From Gigaspora rosea (taxonomy: Eukaryota; Glomeromycota; Glomeromycetes; Diversisporales; Gigasporaceae), in the NCBI GenBank assembly GCA_003550325.1, contig QKWP01000112.1, positions 128,869 to 192,868 on the forward strand: a stretch of 64,000 nucleotides of DNA, given 5' to 3'. Positions 56,149-64,000 of this stretch are shown piece after piece. The notes below the pieces were generated by a model that worked only from the letters and a program-made list of their open reading frames with translations, searched no databases and had not been told where the DNA came from. Numbering within the stretch: the stretch's first letter is position 1; every line of letters begins with the position of its first letter. The translations under genes and the position numbers were made by a program.

Positions 56149-57114
56149 CTCTCTTATTGCGACTGGGGCTCCTCTTTTTCCGAACTTTCATGAGTTATAG
56201 TAGCTATATTAATCCTATATTGTCTCTTATTAGAGTCACTATTATTGTTATATTTTTTTGGACAATTTCTAACTAAATGTCTGGAGCCTCCACAATATAG
56301 ACACAGGTTGTTAGTACGTCAGCATTTTTTTTCCTCAGACAAAGCTTTAGGCCTAGCAAAATCAATTTGTATTAGTTCCGGTCCATGAGTTTGATAAGTG
56401 GTAGCAACGTGGGGTTGGCTTCCACTTCCACCAATGTCAGGACGGCGTTTCTGTCTTCGTTCAAAAAGTCGATTATCACATCACACAGCCTTTGTAATGG
56501 CATCATCTAAAGAGGTAGGATCAGTAAGTATAAGTATCAAATCTTTCACGTCTCCACGTAGTCCAAAGTGAAATTTGTCTATTAGTGCTGCTTCACCCCA
56601 ATCAAAGTCTCCTGTGATTTGGCGGAACTTGGAAGCATATGCTGTTGCAGATTTGGTTCCTTGGGTAAGTTTTCTTATTTTATTCGTGGCTGTTCTGGTC
56701 TTGTCCGCATCCCCAAATGTAGCTTCAAATGCTTCCACAAAGTCATCAAAAGTTTTAAGCAAAGGTGATGTTTTCTCCAAAAGGGGTACGAACTACGCTA
56801 AGGCTGACCCTGTCAATAAACTTCTGATTAAGCCAACTTGAGTAGCATCATCAGGGTAACACTGAGGCTGCAGGCGTATGATGAGGCGTATCTGGTTCAA
56901 AAATCCACGAAACTTGGCGCGGGAACCATAAAATTTATCAGGTAAACTTATTTTAGGCATAATTAGCTTATTTTCCTCAAGGTTTTGTGTGCAGCTATTC
57001 GACTGTAAGCCTTAAGGCTTCATTTTCTTGATGAAGTGCCTGATTATCTAGTTGAATTTGTTGTAATGCTACCACGATGGCATCAAGGTCATGTTGTTCT
57101 ACTGGATTATCCAT
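56149..57114 (-). pseudogene. gag with CCHC knuckle
   Basis: ATG at 57114 starts MDNPVEQHDLDAIVVAL with a coiled coil (QLDNQALHQENEALRL), then a TAG. The capsid part (56481-56780: FVEAFEATFGDADKT, ATAYASKFRQI, FHFGLRGDVKDLI) is typical Retrotrans_gag. The knuckle CLYCGGSRHLVRNC lies near 56270-56312. Confidence 0.85.
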
Positions 57115-57183
57115 AATATTAGAGGGGTTTCAAATACAGGTACAAGAGTAGCGAGAATTTTGATAGATATAGTTTGCTTAAAC

Positions 57184-57536
57184 TGTAACAAACAGAGAAC
57201 AAGACTGATAGTTTGTATAGAAAAAAGGAACAATTGTAATTTTATTAAGTAAACTAAAGAGCAACAATTTTTGCAAGATGCGTATTTATACTACTTTTCT
57301 CTACTTCTTACTAATTACATTTGTAATACACATCGAATGACTAACTAACTCTTGACACATCAAATACTAACTATTACCTCATTCCATCGTACTCTCTTCA
57401 TAACCCAAACGACTTTGATCCTGTGAGTCCAATTGGGATTACGATCGTTCAATTACATGTGCACGTGACTATAATTGTGATCTCGATCATGACAATCTTA
57501 ATTGAGATCTCGATCGTGATAGTCTTGATCGTGACA
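57184..57536 (-). repeat. 5' LTR of the chromovirus
   Basis: 353 bp, TGTCACGATC... to ...TTGTTACA on the minus strand; followed outside by AATAT. Confidence 0.92.
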
Positions 57537-57541
57537 AATAT

Positions 57542-59240
57542 GAAGTTCCTAATTATAAGTTTTTAAAAAAAAGTGGTGAAGCAATCAATGAATTCAAAAG
57601 TAAACTTGAAATTAGTTTCACTAAACCAACTTATAGATTCTAAAGCAAATACTTAATGACATGGCAATAAGTTAGAAGTATAAGAGAAAGAAACATGAAA
57701 GGCAAACTCTAGGATAATATAGGAAAATAAAGAAAGTAGTTTTGGCAGACATGAATTTGAAAGAGCTCAAAAAGTAATACCAAATTAAAACAAGAGTTGC
57801 TATAAGTTTACTAATAAAACCAAAAAATATCTAGTTATACAAAAGGAGTAAGGACTAAATTATAGTAAAAAAGCAAAACTCAAGTTAACTCCTTCTAGAC
57901 TATATAAGCAAGCAATTTAGATACAAAGCTATTATAAAACACTAGACAGAGATCCAAAAAGTAAAAAGATTAGTAAGTATAAGTCAATATAAATGGTTGT
58001 AGCTTAAACAAAGAAGAAAAAAGACTGATTGCTAGTCTATAATCGAAATAAAAGAATGTATAATCAAAATTGAAAGTGTAGTTAGAAAAAAGAATAACTA
58101 AACAATAACTTTTTCTTTAAATTATTATTAGTACAACTGTACAAAAATATTTTAGTAAAGCAAAATTCTATTGAAGAAGAAGCAAAAGTAGTAGAGATTG
58201 AAAGAATAAAGTTAGAAACAATTAAAAAGCAAAAGTTAACAGAAAAAGTAGCCAATCTTTTAAAGAATATAGCAAGTAAGAACATAGAAGAAAGATCAGA
58301 GTATATGTTTACATAGATATCTTATAGTATAAGAAGATAAAAGTGGTAGAAAAGAAAGTTGAGTACTGCATAGACACAGTTAAATAGAAAAGAAGTAGTA
58401 GTTAGTTTGGTAAAAAAAGTTAGAGTACTTGATTAGCTATTATTAATAAGTCCTGAATTAGTTGCAATATTTGCTTTGTTAGTAGCCAAGTTAAATGCTT
58501 TAGTTATAATTATAATAGACAGTTTAGTAGCTATTATTAGTATAGAAAATATGTTTGGAAAACATAGTTTCAAGAAGGTGCTTAAGTTAAAGAATAGGTC
58601 AATTTAGAACAAAATTGTAGAAGTAATACAAAATAAAAAATATTATTTTAAAGCTATGCAAGATTAGAGTGCATAGTGAAGTAGTCTGGAATAAGCTTGC
58701 TAACAGGCTAACAAAAGAAGCAGCACATCTGAAAGAAGAATAGAAGTGGATACCAGCTATTGCTACATGCCAGAATGTGTTCTTCTAATAGAATAAAAAG
58801 ATTATTAACAACTGCCTACAGAAATTTATTATACAACTTAAAAGAAAATTATTTGAGAAGAAATGTTTATTTCAAGTAAGAACCATATGGCCAACAATAG
58901 ATGAACTAGATTGGTTATTTAGATAGGCAAACTAAAAAAGTTAGAAGAGATTAGATATAAAGCAATGAAAAGTAGTTTTAAGCTTGTCTTATGAATTAAG
59001 TGGATGTTCTAACTTTTTCTAATATTAGAAGAGAGCATTTGCATAAACCTTAGTTGTATAACTCTTTACATTATATTATGTATAAGAAAAAATAAAGAAA
59101 AACCTTAGCTATTTGGTATAATGCAGTTATCTTGAAGAGATTTGAGAAGAGGCAAAAAGGATAGCATTAAAAACTGCATGGGCAATACTAACAGACAAAG
59201 CTAGATTTTTTTAAAAGTTCTCAACTTTAGGAAAATCTTA
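57542..59240 (+). pseudogene. LINE-like relic, right part with RNase H-like motif
   Basis: A long decayed plus frame. Around 58684-58740 it reads NKLANRLTKEAAH, close to the GNExADxLAKEA end of the RNase H domain of I/Tad-type LINEs, and is followed by a region with IDELDWLF. In-frame stops are many, and nearly all could arise by C-to-T or G-to-A change. Left part at 51721-52456. Other hosts of such an RNase H motif cannot be excluded. Confidence 0.45.
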
Positions 59241-59289
59241 ATAATTAATATAAAGAAAAAGCAATACATAGAGAGAAAAGCCTACTTTA

Positions 59290-59660
59290 GTGGCCTCACA
59301 GAACACTCAGTAAATTTCTTTAATTTTGAATAACTTTTAATCCACTGGCCCATTTTGGATGATTTAAATACCAAAATGTTTATCTTAGTGAGACGATTCT
59401 AAAAAACCCAAAATCACTAAATTCTAATTACAGGATTCCAAGATCAATAAAGATTTTATTGTTTGTCTAAAAAATTACTATTAAAATTACACAAAATTTG
59501 AACAATCTTAGGACCCTGCGATTAGATTTTAAAATTTTGGGCTTGTAGAATTATCTCAGCAAGATGAACATTTTGGTAGTTAAATTATCTAAATTGGTTT
59601 AGTAGAACAATAGTTATTAATAATTTTATTATTTTATGATTTTGGCCAGAATTATAAAAA
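59290..59660. mobile_element. fold-back element with the shared CCAAATTGG module
   Basis: ATCCACTGGCCCATTTTGGATGAT (59340-59363), then CATTTTGG-type and CTTAGTGAGACGATT. The inverted, more decayed partner is TCTCAGCAAGATGAACATTT...TATCTAAATTGGTTTAGTAGA at about 59560-59608. The centre lies near 59470. Confidence 0.55.
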
Positions 59661-61498
59661 TTTGACCAGGATTATAATAATAACCTGATATTTTTGGGAC
59701 CCACCCACCTACAAAAAAATTATGTAATTTCTAGAAGCCCTCTAAGCAAAAAAGTGCAAAAAGCAAAAAGAAGTAGAAAGAGTAAATGAATTAGTTGAGA
59801 ACTTAATGCTATATCATTTATAGACTTATATGTAGCAAGTTGGCAGGTGCAGAAATAATTATTCATTGCAAGTTTTTTTTTTAAAGTAACAGAGAACCTG
59901 GACATATAGGCTCTCAAAAGTAGAAACCAGACAATTTGACAATTTTTTGAAAATTAATCTGTTTGATTGATCAGGTGTAAAATTTAAAGCCCAAACATTT
60001 TTGCTTAATAATGAAAGTCTTATCACTTAATAAATTTTTGTGATACAATGGTTAAAAGCTTTTGATGCTATAATTTAAAAATAGATTTCTGAGCAATCTA
60101 CAGGTCTACAGATCTAATAATCCTGTTTAAACAGGTTTGTTAATTATGAATATACATACTATTTTTAGATTGTTTTGATTTTGTATAACAAAATAGTTTT
60201 TGCTGATTTTCTCAAAACCCATGATCTGCCAAATTGTCTGGTTTCTACTTTTGAAGGCCCATATTCTCAAAAAAAAAATATAAGAAAGATTGTATATAGC
60301 TTGGAGACTAACAAAATTAGTGCAACAGCCATACTTGGGCACTAGTGGAGTTAGCCAGATATTAGCCTATATTATAGTTAGCTTTTAGTCATATAATTTT
60401 GGTTGTGTAAACTGCTAATAAAGTAGCACATGGTTGTTAAGTTTAAAAATATATACTTCAGGATTCATATTAACATGTAATATACAGCATATAAGTTACA
60501 TATTATAATATTATAAAATTTTTTTTTGTTGTAATAATATTTTTGTTTAATTATTATTATGTTTATAGAAATATTAGATGGTCTATAATTTGTCCAATCT
60601 TTTTGAGTTCAATCTATAAATTTAATTAATATAATTTTCAGCTATTTACAGGTTTGTAATATGATATTGTATTCTAAATTCCCAATATTCAGATTTTTAG
60701 TAATATATAAATATATAATCTATGAAATTTAATGATTAAAGTAATTTGAAAAGAGCAATAATTACTTTATAAAATATTTTTGTAAATCAAAGCACTACAT
60801 TACAAATTATATAGCTTGATGACTGTTATAAATACTTGCTGTCTATCTCTTTAATAGCAAAAATTAATTGTAAAAAATTTATGATCAATTAATTTTATTT
60901 TTATTAAAAGTTTACAATTTTATTAACTTTGTATAGTTTTTAGTTTGCAACTAAATTTTATTAATTTAAAAGCTTGAAAAATAAAAAATAAAACATTATC
61001 TGATAATATAATGATAAAAATTATTATATTTATATAAATGTAGCGACTGTAGTACAGCAATGGACATAATTTTGTGTTGGATTCCAGTCACATGCAGTCA
61101 ATCAGCTATAGAGATCGACACGGATCAGCCCGATGTTTATTCTTGGCTTCGGACACTAACAGGTATCCGTTTTCCCAGTACTATTAAAAACGTGATCTTA
61201 TAAAGAAGCAATCAAAATTACGATATTTTTTTTGATACCAAAATTGACATTTTTGTTTTTTGCATTCAATTTCTACTATGACATAATTCACGAAAGTTTA
61301 TTTAAATAGTTTTTCCATATTAAAAGATTTTGAAAATAAGAAATATTTTTTATAATCAGTTTTAATTCAGTAAGTTTCGTATAAATAATTGAAATACTAC
61401 AAATGAACTATCCATTTGTGTAGATTTTTGATAAAAAGTTGATATATAAATATTCGGATCAATAACAATTTCAATTTGATAATCATATCCAAAATTAC
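59661..61498. other. no gene seen
   Basis: AT-rich. Minus frames at 59720-59917 and 60127-60342 are unsupported. GATCGACACGGATCAGCCCGA at 61113-61133 is an inverted partner of 40977-40997. Confidence 0.4.
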
Positions 61499-63781
61499 TT
61501 ATTTTGTTAGTGCCATATCAGCAGATTTTTTATAATAAATAAATGCTTTATATTCATCATTTTTAACACCAATTCCATAATGATAACAATAAGCAACCAG
61601 ATAAATACCGTCAGCGTAATCCATATTAGCAGATTTTTGATAATAAATAAATGCCTTATTTTCATCCTTTTTAACTCCAAATCCATAATGGTAACAGTAA
61701 CCAACATTATATGTTCCACTACTATGTCCCATATCGGCAGCTTTTTGATAATTAACAAATGCCTTATGTTCGTCTTTTTCAACACCAATTCCATTTTCAT
61801 AACAATATCCAAGCCAGTTTATTCCATTAGCATTGTTCAAATTAGCAGATTTTTGAAAAAAAATGAATGCTTTATGTTCATCTTTTTCGACACCAAATCC
61901 ATTTTGTAAACAGTAACCAACTTGATTCATTCCAATAGGATAATCCATATCAGCGGATTTTTGGTAATAATTGAATGCTTTATGTTTATCCATTTTAACA
62001 CCAATTCCAACTTCATAACAATAACCAACATTATAGTTATATATTCCACTATCATTACCCACATCGGCAGCTTTTTGATAATAAATGAATGCCGTATGTT
62101 CATCCTTTTCAACTCCAATTCCATTTTGATAACAATATCCAAGCCAATTCATTCCACTAGCATTACCCAAGTCAGCAGATTTTTTGTAAAAAGTGAATGC
62201 CTTTTGTTTATCCTTCTTTACTCCAATACCATTTTCAAAGCAATTTCCAAGATTATTTATCCCATTAGAATTACCCATATCAGCAGATTTTTGAAAATAA
62301 TTGAATGCTTTATATTCATCCTTTTCAATTCCAATTCCATAACGATAACAGTAACCAACATTATATGTTCCACTACTATGGCCCATATCAGCAGCTTTTT
62401 GATAATAAATAAATGCCTTATGTTCGTCTTTTCCAACTCCAATTCCGTTTTCATAACAAAGTCCAAGCCAATTTATTCCACCAGCATTACCCATATCAGC
62501 AGATTTTTGAAAATAAATAAGTGCTTTTTGTTCGTCCTTTTCAACACCAATTCCATTTTTATAACAATAACCAACTTGATTCATCCCATTAGGATAATCC
62601 ATATCAGCGGATTTTTGATAATAATTGAATGCTTTATTTTTATCTATTTCAACACCAATTCCACTTTCATAACAATGACCAACATTATAGTTATATATTC
62701 CACTATCATAACCCATATCAGCAGCTTTTTGATAATAAATTAATGCCTTAAGTGCATCTTTTTCAACTCCAATTCCATTTTGATAACAATATCCAAGCCA
62801 ATTCATTCCACCAGCATTACCCAATTCAGCTGATTTTATATAAAACTTGAATGCCTTTAGTTGATCCTTTTCAACTCCGATACCATTTTCAAAACAATTT
62901 CCAAGATTGTTTATTCCATTAGAATTACCCATATCAGCCGATTTTTGATAATAAATAAATGCTTTATGTTCGTCCTTTTCAACACCAATTCCATTTTGAT
63001 AACAATATCCAAGCCAATTTATTCCATCAGCATTACCCATATCAGCAGATTTTTGAAAATAACTGAATGCCTTATGTTCATCCTTTTCAACACCAATTCC
63101 TTTTTCGTAGCAATATCCAAGGTTGTTAATTCCTATAGCATGACCCATTTCAGCTGATTTTTTGTAATAACTCAATGCTTTATTGAAATCTTTTTCAACA
63201 CCGATTCCTTTTTGGTAACAATTACCTAGCCAACTGATTCCATATGGATTCCCCATATTTGCTGATTTTTGATACCAAATGAATGCTTTATGATCGTCGG
63301 TTTCAACTCCGAATCCACATTGATAACAAAAACCAAGATCACACATTCCATTAGAATTTCCCATCTCTGCTGATATTTGATAAAATATAAATGCTTGATG
63401 GTTATCATTTTTAATCCATTTTCCAATACGATAACAAATTGCAAAAATATGTTGAATGATAGAATTAGTCTTAACAATAGGATTTGTTTGGTTATTCAAA
63501 CATAAATTTATTATTTCTTCTGGTTTTTGTTGCTTATTAGTCAAATGCTGTTCTATGGCATAAATAATTGAGTCATCATAATTTTCTTTTATAGCTTCTT
63601 TATTATATAGGTCACATAATTCTTCGATGATTCTATTTAGAAAATCTTGTGAATCATGCATTGATAAATTTGCTCTTGTTGAGCTATTGACAACTTGATC
63701 TTTATCATCAAGGCTAGTGCTTTTTATTGACAATTCTGTCAATTGATTGTAAATGTCTAAATTGCTTTTTTCATTTGACAT
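61499..63781 (-). CDS. Sel1-like repeat protein, about 760 residues
   Basis: Intact single frame with about 18 Sel1-like repeats of 36 residues. The consensus is KAFxYYQKSADMGNxxGINxLGYCYxNGIGVEKDE, given here in outline. These TPR-related helix pairs form a solenoid for protein binding; no catalytic domain follows. The N-terminal about 110 residues are polar and helical without repeats. I chose the ATG at 63781 (MSNEKSNLD), because the upstream extension to 63964 (61 residues) is hydrophobic and unlike the family. Units 6-11 and 12-17 are a 218-residue segmental duplication. Large Sel1 families are known in Rhizophagus, often next to kinase or BTB genes; none is visible here. No signal peptide or membrane segment, so intracellular adaptor is the likely role. 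Confidence 0.9.
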   Translation of the reverse strand: MSNEKSNLDIYNQLTELSIKSTSLDDKDQVVNSSTRANLSMHDSQDFLNRIIEELCDLYNKEAIKENYDDSIIYAIEQHLTNKQQKPEEIINLCLNNQTNPIVKTNSIIQHIFAICYRIGKWIKNDNHQAFIFYQISAEMGNSNGMCDLGFCYQCGFGVETDDHKAFIWYQKSANMGNPYGISWLGNCYQKGIGVEKDFNKALSYYKKSAEMGHAIGINNLGYCYEKGIGVEKDEHKAFSYFQKSADMGNADGINWLGYCYQNGIGVEKDEHKAFIYYQKSADMGNSNGINNLGNCFENGIGVEKDQLKAFKFYIKSAELGNAGGMNWLGYCYQNGIGVEKDALKALIYYQKAADMGYDSGIYNYNVGHCYESGIGVEIDKNKAFNYYQKSADMDYPNGMNQVGYCYKNGIGVEKDEQKALIYFQKSADMGNAGGINWLGLCYENGIGVGKDEHKAFIYYQKAADMGHSSGTYNVGYCYRYGIGIEKDEYKAFNYFQKSADMGNSNGINNLGNCFENGIGVKKDKQKAFTFYKKSADLGNASGMNWLGYCYQNGIGVEKDEHTAFIYYQKAADVGNDSGIYNYNVGYCYEVGIGVKMDKHKAFNYYQKSADMDYPIGMNQVGYCLQNGFGVEKDEHKAFIFFQKSANLNNANGINWLGYCYENGIGVEKDEHKAFVNYQKAADMGHSSGTYNVGYCYHYGFGVKKDENKAFIYYQKSANMDYADGIYLVAYCYHYGIGVKNDEYKAFIYYKKSADMALTK

Positions 63782-64000
63782 GACTTCTGATATTTGAATA
63801 ATTATAAAGTATGCGCGTACTAACGTACGTACGATCGCTCGGATTTGCAGTAAATTATATAGATAATTATCGTTACACAAATATTTTGTACTATGATATA
63901 CAGGCAGAAAAAAGTATTGGAAAATATTAGGCGTCCGGAAAATGTTTGCCGGTTGGCGCGCCATTGTGACTGGATATCTCCGGGGATATATATCAGAAAA
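63782..64000 (-). promoter_or_regulatory. upstream region of the Sel1 gene
   Basis: TTTATAAT lies about 20-30 bp before the chosen ATG, and CGTACGTACGTTAGTACGCG further up. The region is locally GC-richer (GGCGCGCC at 63955-63962), unlike the surrounding DNA. The second possible ATG is at 63964. Confidence 0.35.

Larger units (their letters stand above)
52457..57536 (-). mobile_element. chromovirus-type Ty3/gypsy retrotransposon, 5,080 bp, defective
   Basis: Two 353-bp LTRs and the 5-bp duplication AATAT (52452-52456, 57537-57541). On the minus strand: gag, CCHC, protease, RT, RNase H, integrase, chromodomain. The chromodomain after the integrase is the mark of chromoviruses, which use it to target chromatin. 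Lesions: stops and frameshifts, the RT active site YLND in place of YLDD, and an integrase deletion. No TGG-type primer site directly follows the 5' LTR; priming is not resolved. Confidence 0.93.

Noticed and set aside
61580-63157. Long plus-strand frames opposite the Sel1 gene
   Set aside because: Antisense shadows of the 36-residue repeat.

Overview
The window looks like a repeat-packed nuclear segment of a very AT-rich fungus. The best fit is an arbuscular mycorrhizal fungus of the Rhizophagus type. The reasons are a long Sel1-repeat protein gene, a secreted trypsin-like protease gene, a low gene count and dense nested transposable elements, all in very A+T-rich DNA. The species is an inference; no rRNA or other marker gene is present. 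One assembly gap (runs of N) lies at 26721-27433.

Layout. 0-19 kb: a decayed secreted serine protease gene (1691-2982, minus), then short inverted-repeat elements, a cluster of CACGTTAACGTG palindromes, a 197-bp hairpin, a 1-kb tRNA-headed retroposon with a 17-bp target duplication (8951-9949) and a 2.1-kb hAT-type element with an 8-bp duplication (14020-16119). 19.9-22.7 kb: five tightly packed plus-strand reading frames. Four are small membrane proteins, and the junctions are TAATCTATG, TAAATG and the overlap TAATG. This cluster resembles nothing I recognise and is the strongest candidate for an undescribed system. One member is split by a 0.5-kb inverted-repeat element. 22.9-29.7 kb: nested palindromic elements, including one with a 6-bp duplication and one flanked by TTAA.

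29.7-40.8 kb: an 11-kb Ty3/gypsy-like LTR retrotransposon (4-bp duplication ATAT) with an unusual order: gag, protease, a zinc-knuckle array, a Cys-rich/coiled-coil linker, RT, RNase H, integrase and a third ORF. It is broken by frameshifts, a hAT-like insertion in gag and a 237-bp insertion in the integrase. In-frame TGA stops fall repeatedly where Trp would be expected. 40.8-52 kb: minisatellites, a 2.7-kb TTAA-flanked element, more short elements and a second, decayed retroposon copy. 52.46-57.54 kb: a 5,080-bp chromovirus-type Ty3/gypsy element on the minus strand (353-bp LTRs, duplication AATAT). It sits inside a LINE-like relic and is inactive by several lesions. 61.5-63.8 kb: an intact Sel1-repeat gene of about 760 residues (minus), the only clearly intact long host gene.

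Several unrelated elements share one short module, roughly ATCATCCAAATTGGCCCAGTGGAT, mostly near a GAGACG/CGTCTC motif. Most of the DNA is therefore layered transposon sequence in different stages of decay, with three host-type loci: the protease relic, the membrane-protein cluster and the Sel1 gene.
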